Below, piece after piece: positions 43,782 to 52,414 of a DNA stretch of 64,000 nt. Positions within the stretch are counted from its first letter, which is position 1. Each line of letters begins with the position of its first letter. Under the pieces are notes generated by a model. That model searched no databases. It was not told the origin of the DNA and worked only from the letters and a program-made list of their open reading frames with translations. The DNA comes from Acrocarpospora catenulata (GTDB lineage Bacteria; Actinomycetota; Actinomycetes; Streptosporangiales; Streptosporangiaceae). A program made the translations under genes and the position numbers. The DNA lies in NCBI RefSeq assembly GCF_018476525.1, contig NZ_JAHCST010000019.1:1-64000 (forward strand), written 5' to 3'.

Positions 43782-44546
43782 TCAAGATGGGGCGAGGCGT
43801 AGCATCTGGTCGCGGACGTGGTCGTCCAGGTCGGCCTGGAGCATGCCGTTGTTGATGGCGGGGACGCAGTTCATTGAGATCGTTACCGCGGCGGCCGGTC
43901 CTTCCGGATAATCGAATATGAGGCGGATGCCGCGTTCGTTAACGCCGCCAAGCCCTTGGCGTGTGTTCTGGCTCGGCACGGTGTCCAGGGAGTTCAGTGT
44001 CTTGGCCAGGTCGCGGGCGATGTCCCTGCCGTGCCGTTTCCGGTAGGGCGGCCTTGCGTACGTGGCGTCCCTGCACACGGTGAGTCGGCCGGGTCGTCCT
44101 GAAACCATCTGTTTGTCCTGATCCTTTCGGTCGCCGGGGCCCCGGCAGGGGTCGTCCGGCGGTACGGGCCGCCAAATTCCGTCCTTGTAGGCGGTGGTGA
44201 TGGCGGACCCGGTGTACGAGTTGCTGCCGACCGTGCCGTTGGTCGTCCTCACGCAGTGGTTGACCTCCTCGGCGCTGCCCACCCACAGGGCGTGGCCATT
44301 GGGGTAGGCGAACCGGATGAGGTAGTTGGTCATCGGTCCCCCCGGAGAGCCGGGGACGAGCGACTCCGCCGCGCCGTCGATGTCGGCGGCGGCGGGTACC
44401 CAGCCGCCGATGTCGTTGCCGCCCCAGCGCTGCGGGCAGGTGGACGGTACGGGCAGTGACTCGCTGACCGATCCCGAGAGCACCACAGCCGCTGTACAGA
44501 CCCCGGCCGCCGCGAGGCCGAGACTGATCCAATTGGAAAGCTTCAC
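43782..44546 (-). CDS. Membrane-anchored extracytoplasmic protein of unknown function
   Basis: About 254 residues from GTG 44546, opening VKLSNWISLGLAAAGVCTAAVVLSG, a single N-terminal helix after which the chain should lie outside. The rest is soluble with scattered Cys (STCPQRWGG, VNHCVRTTNG, LTVCRDATY, MNCVPAIN), suggesting disulfides. The frame stays open to 44669, so a longer cytoplasmic N-terminus is possible; no ribosome site clearly decides the start. It is divergent from the metal-chelate importer and could share its Zur-like box. Confidence 0.55.
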   Translation of the reverse strand: MKLSNWISLGLAAAGVCTAAVVLSGSVSESLPVPSTCPQRWGGNDIGGWVPAAADIDGAAESLVPGSPGGPMTNYLIRFAYPNGHALWVGSAEEVNHCVRTTNGTVGSNSYTGSAITTAYKDGIWRPVPPDDPCRGPGDRKDQDKQMVSGRPGRLTVCRDATYARPPYRKRHGRDIARDLAKTLNSLDTVPSQNTRQGLGGVNERGIRLIFDYPEGPAAAVTISMNCVPAINNGMLQADLDDHVRDQMLRLAPS

Positions 44547-44674
44547 AGTTCGTAGACGCGATTCCTGTTCGATCGGTTCGCTTCCCTTGTCCCAACGCGA
44601 CGGCACGGCGTGCTGCCGACGACTGCTTTCGTCGCTTTCGTACCACCCCTCCCTTCCTGTACAGTTCAACGACT

Positions 44675-45676
44675 ATGAAAATCATTTCCATCGGGACGGT
44701 CGGAAGCCTGCTGGTGACTCTTGCCGCCTGTGCGGGCCCCGGTGGCGCGTCCTCCAGCGGTCCCACCGGGGCTCCCCCGCGCGCCGCTGTGGAGCTGACC
44801 AGCTGCGGCCTGCCTGTTCGCCTCACCTCACCGCCGCGGCGGGCGGTCTCCATGGAGCAGAACGCGACGGAGATCATGCTGACGCTGGGCCTCGCGGACC
44901 GGATGGTCGGTACGGCCTATCGGACGGACCCGGTGCTCGACGAGCTCAAGAGCGACTACGACAAGGTCCCCGTCCTGGCCGACCAGTATCCCGGCCGTGA
45001 GGCCCTGCTTGCCGCCGCTCCCGACTTCATCTACTCGATGCGCGCCTCCGCCTACGCCCCCGACGCCGGCGGCACACGTCAGGACCTGGCCAAGCTCGGC
45101 GTGCCGGCCTACCTGTCCGCCAACGACTGTGAGGACCGCGCGCTGATCCCGGCCTCGCTGTCGTTCGAGGCCGTCTTCGCCGAGATCGGTGACATCGCAA
45201 AAATCTTCGATGTCGAGGACCGCGGCCGCGACGTGGTGGCCGACCTGCGCCGACGTCTGGACACCGCCAAGGCCGCAGCTCACATCGGGACGAACACGAA
45301 ACTGATGTGGTACTACTCCGGCACCAAGACCCCCGCCATCGCCGGTCGCGGAGGGCTCCCCGATACCATCAGCACGTTCCTCGGCGCCGAAAACGCGTTC
45401 CCCGACATCACCCAGCAATGGGCGGAGGGCGACTGGGAGACGATCGCCCGGCGCGACCCCGACGTGATCGTGCTCGCCGACCTCACCCGTGGCGGCGAGG
45501 GCGACAGCGCCGAGACCAAGAAGGCGTTCCTGCGGTCCGATCCCGTCGCATCCGAGCTCACCGCCGTCAAGAACGACCGCTTCATTGTCGTGCCCGGCTC
45601 GGCCATGGATCCCTCGATCAGAAGCGTCAGCGCCGTGGAGCAAGTCAGCAAGGGCCTGCAGGACCTCTATCGCTGA
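44675..45676 (+). CDS. Metal-chelate ABC transporter substrate-binding lipoprotein (FecB/BtuF-like)
   Basis: A 333-residue lipoprotein with lipobox VTLAAC (Cys19) and a TroA-superfamily two-lobe fold. AVSMEQNATEIMLTLGLADRMVGT, REALLAAAPDFIYSM and DPDVIVLAD are class III binding-protein landmarks. It should deliver a metallophore or cobalamin-like ligand to the FecCD permease encoded downstream. The start coincides with a Zur-like box, hinting at a zinc chelate. No siderophore-type iron box is present here. Confidence 0.87.
   Translation: MKIISIGTVGSLLVTLAACAGPGGASSSGPTGAPPRAAVELTSCGLPVRLTSPPRRAVSMEQNATEIMLTLGLADRMVGTAYRTDPVLDELKSDYDKVPVLADQYPGREALLAAAPDFIYSMRASAYAPDAGGTRQDLAKLGVPAYLSANDCEDRALIPASLSFEAVFAEIGDIAKIFDVEDRGRDVVADLRRRLDTAKAAAHIGTNTKLMWYYSGTKTPAIAGRGGLPDTISTFLGAENAFPDITQQWAEGDWETIARRDPDVIVLADLTRGGEGDSAETKKAFLRSDPVASELTAVKNDRFIVVPGSAMDPSIRSVSAVEQVSKGLQDLYR
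44676..44690. promoter_or_regulatory. Zur-like 7-1-7 box on the start codon of the binding-protein gene
   Basis: TGAAAATCATTTCCA matches the actinobacterial Zur consensus TGAAAATGATTTTCA except at the unconstrained centre and one arm base. It overlaps the ATG (44675), where a box could act on a leaderless or short-leader transcript. Repression by Zur under zinc sufficiency is inferred. Confidence 0.45.
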
Positions 45677-45783
45677 TCTGCGGCGGAGCCCGCCTGCCGT
45701 ACCCGCCCGGGCCGACGTCCGCGGAAGGGCCAGCCCGCGGCCCATCCGGCATCCCCCACCCTCGCCTTCCCCAGGAGACCCCG

Positions 45784-46551
45784 ATGACCGTTTCCCTCAC
45801 CCCACCGACCTTCGAGGACCTGCTCTCCCAATGGGAGCGGCAGCAGGCCGCCTACGTGGCCCACCGGGAGAGCCGCTTCCAGGTCATGCTGGACGTGCTC
45901 GACCTCCTCTGCCCGGCCGATCCCACGGTGCTCGACCTGGCCTGTGGGCCCGGGTCGATCGCCGACCGAGTGCTGCACCGATTCCCGGGCGCGCGAGCGG
46001 TGGCCACCGACTACGATCCGGTCCTGGCGCAGATCGCCCGGTCCGTGCTCGCACGGCACGACGGTCGCGCCACCGTGGTCGAAGCCGACCTGGTGAGCGC
46101 CGACTGGTCATCAGCCCTGTCGGCGTGGACCTTCGACGCCGTGCTCAGCTCCACGGCGCTGCACTGGCTGTCGCCCGGGCAGTTGCTGGCCCTCTACACC
46201 GAGCTCGCGCGGCTGCTGCCGCCAGGGGCCGTGCTGCTCAACGCCGACCACCTGCGCTTCGGTGGGGACCGGCAGGTCCTGCGGCGGCTGTCGGCCGAGC
46301 ACGACTCCGCCGTCCAACGGGAGGCGTTTGCCGGCGGCGCCGCCACCTGGGAACAGTGGTGGGAACTGGCCGCCCGCCACCCCGAGCTCGCCCCCCTGCT
46401 ACCCGAGCGCGAGCGGCGCTTCGCCGACCGCCCGCCACAGCCACTCGCACCGCTGGAGTTCCACCTCGCGGCCCTGCGGACCGCCGGGTTCACGGAGGTG
46501 GGCACCGTATGGCAGTACCTGGATGACTACGTCGTCTTCGCCCGGCGATGA
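45784..46551 (+). CDS. Class I SAM-dependent methyltransferase in the importer operon
   Basis: A 255-residue methyltransferase with motif I VLDLACGPGSIADR, acidic motif VATDYDPVLAQIA and VEADLVSADW. AGGAGA upstream supports ATG 45784. It lies between the binding-protein and permease genes and overlaps the permease start by four bases. A methyltransferase inside a chelate importer operon suggests modification of the imported chelator or of an intracellular ligand such as a tetrapyrrole or metallophore precursor; this is inference. Confidence 0.82.
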   Translation: MTVSLTPPTFEDLLSQWERQQAAYVAHRESRFQVMLDVLDLLCPADPTVLDLACGPGSIADRVLHRFPGARAVATDYDPVLAQIARSVLARHDGRATVVEADLVSADWSSALSAWTFDAVLSSTALHWLSPGQLLALYTELARLLPPGAVLLNADHLRFGGDRQVLRRLSAEHDSAVQREAFAGGAATWEQWWELAARHPELAPLLPERERRFADRPPQPLAPLEFHLAALRTAGFTEVGTVWQYLDDYVVFARR

Positions 46552-47627
46552 TCTCTCACGCACCCCCGCGAACCACAGGACCCGGCCCGGCGGCGCCAGG
46601 CACCGCCGGGCGCGGCAGGCGGTCGGGCGCGGTCTGGCTGGGCGGCGCCGGCCTGCTGGTCCTCCCCATGTCGGTGGCGTTCGCCGTGACCGTCGGCGCG
46701 GCGGGCCTGTCGATCGGTGAGGTGTTCCGGAGCGTCGCGGCGCACCTGGGCCTGCCGGTGACGTCGCTCCCCCCGCTGCAGGACGCGATCGTCTGGGAGT
46801 TGCGCCTGCCGCGCGTGTTGCTCGCAGCGCTGGTCGGCGGCGGCCTTGCCGTGTGCGGGGCGGTTCTCCAGGCGTTGACACGCAACCCGCTGGCCGACCC
46901 CTACCTGCTCGGTATCTCCTCCGGCGCCTCTACCGGGGCCGTGGCGGTCCTGATCCTCGGCCTCGGATCCGCCGCCCCCCTGACCACGGGGGCCTTCGCC
47001 GGCAGCGTCGTGGCCTTCTGCTGCGTTCTCGCGTTGGCCGGCGCGGGGATGACGAGTTCCGTCCGCGTCGTCTTGGCCGGGGTCGCGGTGTCGCAACTGT
47101 TCAGCGCGGTGACCAGCCTGATCGTCATCTGGGCCGGCGACGCGCAGAGCACGCGGAGCGTGACGTTCTGGCTGCTGGGCTCGCTCGCCTCGGCGAGCTG
47201 GGGCGGCGCCGCCCTGTGCGCGGCGGCCGCCGGGATCGCCCTGGCCCTCTGCTGGGCCGCCGCCCCCGCCCTGGACGCCTTCGCCTTCGGGCGCGAAGCC
47301 GCCGCCTCCCTGGGTGTCTCCCCGGCAAGGACACAGCTCACGCTGCTGGTCACCACCGCGCTGAGCACATCGGCTCTGGTGGCCGCGAGCGGAGCGATCG
47401 GGTTTGTGGGTTTGATCGTGCCGCACGCCGTGCGATTCGTGGTCGGCTCCCGCCACCGCATCCTGCTTCCGGCCTGCGCCGTGTACGGGGCGATCTTCTT
47501 GCTGTGGGCCGACACCGCCGCGCGGGCGCTGTTCGCCCCTCGGGAGATACCCGTCGGCGTACTCACCGCGCTGATCGGCGTGCCCGTCTTCGCGGCCGTC
47601 ATGCGCCGAAGGAGCACCGCGAGATGA
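46548..47627 (+). CDS. FecCD-family ABC permease
   Basis: A 359-residue BtuC/FecD-like protein with about ten helices. It contains WELRLPRVLLAALVGGGLAVCGAVLQ, ALTRNPLADPYLLGISSGAS and the GAIGFVGLIVPHAVRFVVG coupling region near the C-terminus. ATGA overlaps on both sides couple it to the methyltransferase and the ATPase. A homodimer would form the channel. Confidence 0.92.
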   Translation: MISHAPPRTTGPGPAAPGTAGRGRRSGAVWLGGAGLLVLPMSVAFAVTVGAAGLSIGEVFRSVAAHLGLPVTSLPPLQDAIVWELRLPRVLLAALVGGGLAVCGAVLQALTRNPLADPYLLGISSGASTGAVAVLILGLGSAAPLTTGAFAGSVVAFCCVLALAGAGMTSSVRVVLAGVAVSQLFSAVTSLIVIWAGDAQSTRSVTFWLLGSLASASWGGAALCAAAAGIALALCWAAAPALDAFAFGREAAASLGVSPARTQLTLLVTTALSTSALVAASGAIGFVGLIVPHAVRFVVGSRHRILLPACAVYGAIFLLWADTAARALFAPREIPVGVLTALIGVPVFAAVMRRRSTAR

Positions 47628-48430
47628 GCCTGGACGCCCACGACCTCACCTGGAGCGCCAACGGCACGCCCATCATCGACGGAATCACGCTCTCGATACC
47701 CCAAGGTCGTCTCACCGGGCTGCTGGGCCCCAATGGAAGCGGGAAGTCGACCCTGCTGCGCCTGCTGGCCGGGCTGCTCCGCCCGCGCACGGGAACGGTC
47801 CTGTTGGACGGACGCCGGCTCAGCGCGTTACCGCGGCGCGAGGTCGCCCGCCGCCTGGCCGTGGTCGCGCAGGAGACCTCCACCGACGTCGACATGACTG
47901 TCACCGACGTTGTGCTGCTGGGTCGCATCCCGTACAGGACGGGGCTCGCCCGGGTGAGCCGTGACGATCCCGACGACGTGCTGGAGGCCGAGAAGGCCCT
48001 GACCTGGTGCGGCCTGGCCGGTTGGGGAGAGCGCCGATGGTCGACGCTGTCCGGCGGGGAGCGTCAACGTGTCAACATCGCCCGCGCCCTGGCCCAGCGG
48101 CCCACCGAGTTGCTCCTGGACGAGCCGACCAACCACCTCGACATCCACCATCAGCTCGACCTGCTGCGGATGCTGGCCGACGCCCCGACCACCGTCATCG
48201 CCTCGCTGCATGATCTCAACCTCGCAGCCCAGTATTGCGATCATCTGCTCTTGATGGAGTCCGGGCGCCTGGTCGCCTCCGGTCCGCCGGCCCAGGTACT
48301 GACCGAACAGTGGATGGAACGCGTCTACCGTGTCCGCGCGACGGTGAGCATGTTACCCGATGGCCGCCCCCACCTGCGCTACACCTCGCTGGACGCCGCC
48401 TCTCCTGCCTCCCCGGCGGCGACGCGCTGA
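47624..48430 (+). CDS. ABC transporter ATP-binding protein (FepC/BtuD-like)
   Basis: A 268-residue ATPase with Walker A GPNGSGKST, signature LSGGERQRVNIARAL, Walker B LLLDEPTNHLD and switch His in SLHDLNLAAQYCD. The ATG overlaps the permease stop. It completes the importer with the FecCD permease and the lipoprotein. Confidence 0.92.
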   Translation: MSLDAHDLTWSANGTPIIDGITLSIPQGRLTGLLGPNGSGKSTLLRLLAGLLRPRTGTVLLDGRRLSALPRREVARRLAVVAQETSTDVDMTVTDVVLLGRIPYRTGLARVSRDDPDDVLEAEKALTWCGLAGWGERRWSTLSGGERQRVNIARALAQRPTELLLDEPTNHLDIHHQLDLLRMLADAPTTVIASLHDLNLAAQYCDHLLLMESGRLVASGPPAQVLTEQWMERVYRVRATVSMLPDGRPHLRYTSLDAASPASPAATR

Positions 48431-48558
48431 CGGTGCCTGTGATGTTGTCGGCGATGTCATACCGTCGGAGATGATCCGGCTTGGACGATGCCTTCTCGGG
48501 CTGGGTCGTGGGTGTGGGCGACCGGGGGTCGTGGCCTTGCTGATGTGTCAGGCAGAAC

Positions 48559-48590
48559 ATGGGGCCGGTCATTGTGGCCGGCCCCATTGT
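48559..48590. terminator. Terminator between convergent importer operon and CBM32 gene
   Basis: ATGGGGCCGG (48559-48568) pairs with CCGGCCCCAT (48578-48587) around a 9-base loop, with T-rich TGTTGTG after it on the + strand. Confidence 0.7.
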
Positions 48591-48594
48591 TGTG

Positions 48595-50400
48595 TCAGCT
48601 CGCGTACGCCTCCAGTTCGAAGATTCGGGCGGCGGTGTCGCTGTCGCTCGTCGGCGTGATCACGTTAAGTCGGATATATCTGGCCGATGTCGGTGTGAAG
48701 GTATGCGTCGTGGTGCTGGCGGTGTTGTTCCGGACCTGGGCGACGTTTGTCCAGTTAGTGCCATTGGTGCTGATCTGGAGGTCGAAGTCCTTGGTGTTCC
48801 AGGACGTCTTCTCGCCACCCGCGCCCGAGTGCCGGAGGACCACCTTGCCGACCGTGGTGGCGTTCTGGAGGTCTACGCGGAGCCACTTGGAGGTACCGAG
48901 GGAGCACCACTTGTCGGAGAGGCCGCCGTTGTAGGTGCCGTTGACCGCCTTGGCCGGGCCTTCGTTGGCCGCGCACTGGCTGTCGGCCGTGGCGGGCTTG
49001 TTCAAGGCCAGGTTGGGGTTGGTGGTCTGCGGGACGTACAGGCGGAGGTCGGTGAGGCTGGCGCTGCCTTCGTAGACGTTGGTGTAGAGGTCGCCGATGA
49101 CGAAGTAGTCGGGGTAGGCCGATCCGGCCGGCCACTGGTTGGGCCAGGTGGTGCTGCCGTTGGGCTCGTTCTGGACCAGGCTGGCGTTGTAGCGGCCGTC
49201 GTACTCGCCGGGGGTCACGTTGTAGTGCCAGATGGGGGCATTGTTGACGATGAACGGGCGGTGCATGCGGATGGTGCGCTGGCCGGAGCGGGCGAAGTTG
49301 CCGGTTACCTCCAGGATGTAGCCGGTGGCGTCACGTTCGATGGCGAAGGTGTAGTACTGGTTGGGCATGAGCTCCGGCTGGAGTTCGGCCGCTGAGGAGA
49401 GTTGCTGTTCGGCCACGCCGCCCGAGCACGGGGTCATGAACCACTGGGAGTTGCCGGCCAGGCCGCCGGGGCCGGGGGTCCAATTGGGCAGGCCGCTGAT
49501 CCACATGTTGACCGTGTTGAAGTTGCTGTCGCGGTAGTTGTAGTACGTGTTGTTGGCCGCGTTGCAGACCCGGCCGCCGGTGCCGGAGCCGACGCGGTCG
49601 GGGTGCTGGGAGAAGGAGTCCATCAGGACCTTGCGCCGGTAGTGCCAGAAGTGGTTGTTCCGGGGCGCGGGGTTGGCGAAGTCGACGACCGCCATGAAGT
49701 GGAAGCCGTTGTAGCCGTACACGCCGGACCGTACGTCCTGCCACTCGCAGTACAGGACCGAGGCGTTGCCGGACCAGCCGGGTGAGCGGGAGCCCTCACC
49801 CCAGGGGTGCTGGGTCTTGCAGCCGGTGTTGCTGTAGCCGTTGGTCCGGTTGTTGTAGGTGATCGAGCCGTTCCGCTTGCCGCCGAAGTCGAGGGTCTTC
49901 AGTTTGTACTCGACCCGGTACCGGTCGGGCAGCGCGTTGGTGGGGCGGAGGATGACGCCGCCGGTGTGATCGGGCACGTTCATCACGGCCACGCTCTCCG
50001 AGCCGAGTTGCTGGGTGGTGAGCGTGGGCGGGTTCTCGATGACCCCGTCCTTGTTCCAGTCCCTGGCCGACAGGGAGGCGGTCAGCCAGCCGTTCTGGCC
50101 GACGGGGAACTCCTTGCGGTAGGTGGAGAAGGAGTTGAGCGCCGTGGTCCAGGCGGGGCCGTAGTCGTTGCGGTACCACTGTCCTGGGTCGTCCATGATC
50201 GTGTCGAACGAGGTGGCGTAGGTGTCCCGGGTCCACCCGACATTGCCGGGGTTGAGCGGCGCGGTGAAGGTCTCGTTGTAGAGGAGGGTCCAGCCAGGGC
50301 GGGTCGGGTCGTCGGCCACCGCGGGGGAGCTGGTCATGGTGAGGCCGGACAGCACGAGGGCCGTGGCCAGGGTCGTACGGCGTGCGACTCTCTTTTTCAT
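48595..50400 (-). CDS. Secreted protein with C-terminal CBM32 (F5/8 type C) domain, probable carbohydrate-active enzyme
   Basis: A 601-residue preprotein. MKKRVARR to PAVA (residue 29) is a signal peptide. Residues about 35-455 are beta-rich (LLYNETFTAPLNP; RYRVEYKLKTLDFGGKRNGSITY; YCEWQDVRSGVYGYNGFHFM; YYTFAIERDATGYILEVTG), like a concanavalin-type glycanase or lectin fold, but I cannot assign a GH family. Residues about 462-601 are a discoidin/CBM32 domain (NLALNKPATADSQ; WCSLGTSKWLRVDLQ; ARYIRLNVITP). It follows the CUT2 importer genes in the same operon, so it probably generates the imported sugar. Confidence 0.72.
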   Translation of the reverse strand: MKKRVARRTTLATALVLSGLTMTSSPAVADDPTRPGWTLLYNETFTAPLNPGNVGWTRDTYATSFDTIMDDPGQWYRNDYGPAWTTALNSFSTYRKEFPVGQNGWLTASLSARDWNKDGVIENPPTLTTQQLGSESVAVMNVPDHTGGVILRPTNALPDRYRVEYKLKTLDFGGKRNGSITYNNRTNGYSNTGCKTQHPWGEGSRSPGWSGNASVLYCEWQDVRSGVYGYNGFHFMAVVDFANPAPRNNHFWHYRRKVLMDSFSQHPDRVGSGTGGRVCNAANNTYYNYRDSNFNTVNMWISGLPNWTPGPGGLAGNSQWFMTPCSGGVAEQQLSSAAELQPELMPNQYYTFAIERDATGYILEVTGNFARSGQRTIRMHRPFIVNNAPIWHYNVTPGEYDGRYNASLVQNEPNGSTTWPNQWPAGSAYPDYFVIGDLYTNVYEGSASLTDLRLYVPQTTNPNLALNKPATADSQCAANEGPAKAVNGTYNGGLSDKWCSLGTSKWLRVDLQNATTVGKVVLRHSGAGGEKTSWNTKDFDLQISTNGTNWTNVAQVRNNTASTTTHTFTPTSARYIRLNVITPTSDSDTAARIFELEAYAS

Positions 50401-50424
50401 TTTTCCTTCTTGAGGGGGTTGGGG

Positions 50425-50456
50425 GACTGGGTGGCGTCGCCGTCCGCCACCCAGTC
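50425..50456 (-). terminator. Intercistronic hairpin downstream of the binding-protein gene
   Basis: GACTGGGTGGC pairs perfectly with GCCACCCAGTC around 10 bases, with no T-run. Such hairpins after substrate-binding-protein genes usually protect the upstream mRNA or partly terminate transcription. Confidence 0.55.
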
Positions 50457-50465
50457 ACGAGAAGA

Positions 50466-51431
50466 TCAGAAGCTGCCGTCGGGGTTCTGGAACTGCGCTG
50501 CGTTCTCCTTCGTGACTCGGGGGGAGGGCACCACAGTGTCCTTCTCGACCTGGGCGCCGCTGAGGATGTCCACCGCGCGGTCCAGGCCCATGGCGCCGAT
50601 GATGTCGGCATCGTTGAGGCCGGTGACCAGGTAGTTGGTGCCGTCCAGGATGGCCTGCAGGGCCTCGGCCTGACCGTCCACGCCGGCGATGATGATCTGC
50701 TCGGACTTGCCGGCGTCCGCGATGGCGCGCTGCGCGCCCAGGCACATCGCGTCGTTCTCGCAGAACACCGCCTTCAGGTCGGCGTTGGTGGCGAGCAGGC
50801 TCTCCATCACGGTCAGGCCGCCGTCGGAGCCCCAGTTGCCGAAGTCGGGGGCCTCCACCAGGGTGATGCCGGGCTTGGTGGACAGCACCGACTTGACGCC
50901 GTTGGTGCGGGCCAGGCCGATGCTGTTGTCGGCCGGGCCGCCCTTGATGATGCCGACCTTGCCGCCGTCCGGGAGCTTCTCGGCCAGGAACTCGCCGTTC
51001 TGGCGGCCGATGGCCTCGTTGTCGGGGCCGATCCAGCTGGTGTACTCGCCGGTGGCGAACTTGCGGTCCACCAGCACCACCGGCTTGCCGGCCGCCTTGA
51101 TGGAGTTGAGCACCGCCGGGGCCGACTCCAGCGGCCCGCCGGAGATGATGATCGCGTCCACGTTCTTGCTCAGCAGGTCCTCCACGTTGGAGGCCAGCTT
51201 GGCGGCGTCACCACCCGCGTCGGTGCTGAGGATGTCGATGTTGCCCTTCTTCTGGGCCTGGGCGGCGATGGCCTTGTCCATGCCGCTGAAGTAGGGGCCG
51301 CTGAGCATGAAGTTGGCCACGCCGATGGTGTGCTTGCCACCGCCGCCGGCGGCGGTCTCCGGTTCGGAGGAACAGCCGGCCAGTACCACGGCGGCGGCCA
51401 CCAACAGGCCCGCGAGCCTCTTTGTGATCAT
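50466..51431 (-). CDS. Sugar ABC transporter substrate-binding lipoprotein (CUT2)
   Basis: A 321-residue lipoprotein with lipobox VVLAGC (Cys20) and a ribose-binding-like fold (TIGVANFMLSGPYFSGMDKAI; VDAIIISGGPLESAPAVLNSIKAAGKPVVLVDR; AVFCENDAMCLGAQRAIADAG). Third gene of the importer set on the minus strand, 20 bases after the permease gene. The ligand is unknown; the downstream CBM32 protein suggests a polysaccharide-derived sugar. Confidence 0.9.
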   Translation of the reverse strand: MITKRLAGLLVAAAVVLAGCSSEPETAAGGGGKHTIGVANFMLSGPYFSGMDKAIAAQAQKKGNIDILSTDAGGDAAKLASNVEDLLSKNVDAIIISGGPLESAPAVLNSIKAAGKPVVLVDRKFATGEYTSWIGPDNEAIGRQNGEFLAEKLPDGGKVGIIKGGPADNSIGLARTNGVKSVLSTKPGITLVEAPDFGNWGSDGGLTVMESLLATNADLKAVFCENDAMCLGAQRAIADAGKSEQIIIAGVDGQAEALQAILDGTNYLVTGLNDADIIGAMGLDRAVDILSGAQVEKDTVVPSPRVTKENAAQFQNPDGSF

Positions 51432-51451
51432 GGTATTTCTCTCCCGGGGGG

Positions 51452-52414
51452 TCAGCCGCGCACCCGGTTGGTGCGCTGGACGAGAATGACGGCGATGATG
51501 ATCAACCCCTTGAGCACTTGCTGCCAGAAGCTCTGGACCCCGTACAGGTTGAGCAGGTTGTTGATCAGAACCAGGACCAGCACGCCGCCGAAGGTGGCGC
51601 GGGCCGAGCCGCGCCCTCCGGCCAGGCTGGCGCCGCCGATCACGCAGGCGGCGATGGCGTCCAGCTCGAAGGCCACCCCCACGCTCGGCTGCGCGATGCC
51701 CACCCTGCTGGCCAGGATCACCCCGGCCAGCCCGGCGCAGGCGCCGCTGATCGTGTACGCGAGCGTGAGGTGTCTCGGCACGCTGATCCCGGCCAGCCGT
51801 ACGGTCTCGGCGTTGCCGCCGATGGCCGTGATGGCGCGCCCGGCCGGGGTGCGGGTCAGGAAGACGCCCCCGACGGCGAAGACGGCCAGCATGATGAGGG
51901 TGGCGACCGGGACAGGCCCGGCCATCGCGGAGCCGAGCGTGAAGAAGGCCGGGTCGTCCGGCGCGATCGGCACCTCGGAGTAGACGAAGGCCAGGCCGCG
52001 GATGGTGGTCAGCGAGGCCAGCGTCACCACGAAGGGGGCCAGCCCGAACCGGGCCACCAGCACGCCGTTGACCGCGCCGAAGGCCACCCCCGCGAGCAGG
52101 CCGACCAGCATGGCCACCGGGATCGGCAGTCCGGCCACCAGACCGGCGGCGAGGATGCCGGAGAAGGCCACCACCGAACCCACCGACAGGTCGATGCCGC
52201 CGGTGAGGATGACCACCAGCATGCCGAAGGCGAGCAGGCCGGTGGTGACCATCTGCTTGAGCAGGTTGGTGAGGTTGACCGGGGTGAGGAAGGTGTCGGA
52301 GGTGAACGCGGCCACCGCCACCAGCGCCAGGATGAGCGCGACGAACGCCGCCGTCACGGTGACGTCCCGCCCCCGGACGACGAGGGCGGGCTTTCTGAGG
52401 AGTTGCCCGGTCAT
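51452..52414 (-). CDS. Sugar ABC transporter permease (CUT2)
   Basis: A 320-residue RbsC-like permease with about nine helices; VVILTGGIDLSVGSVVAFSGILAAG and GRAITAIGGNAETVRLAGI are the family landmarks. ATG 52414 overlaps the ATPase stop by four bases, fixing the start. Confidence 0.92.
   Translation of the reverse strand: MTGQLLRKPALVVRGRDVTVTAAFVALILALVAVAAFTSDTFLTPVNLTNLLKQMVTTGLLAFGMLVVILTGGIDLSVGSVVAFSGILAAGLVAGLPIPVAMLVGLLAGVAFGAVNGVLVARFGLAPFVVTLASLTTIRGLAFVYSEVPIAPDDPAFFTLGSAMAGPVPVATLIMLAVFAVGGVFLTRTPAGRAITAIGGNAETVRLAGISVPRHLTLAYTISGACAGLAGVILASRVGIAQPSVGVAFELDAIAACVIGGASLAGGRGSARATFGGVLVLVLINNLLNLYGVQSFWQQVLKGLIIIAVILVQRTNRVRG

Noticed and set aside
43939-44877. 312-codon minus-strand frame starting after a strong purine-rich site near 44650
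   Set aside because: Although the ribosome-like site fits its start, the translation is Arg/Gly-rich; the other frame has a clean membrane anchor and sensible residue composition.
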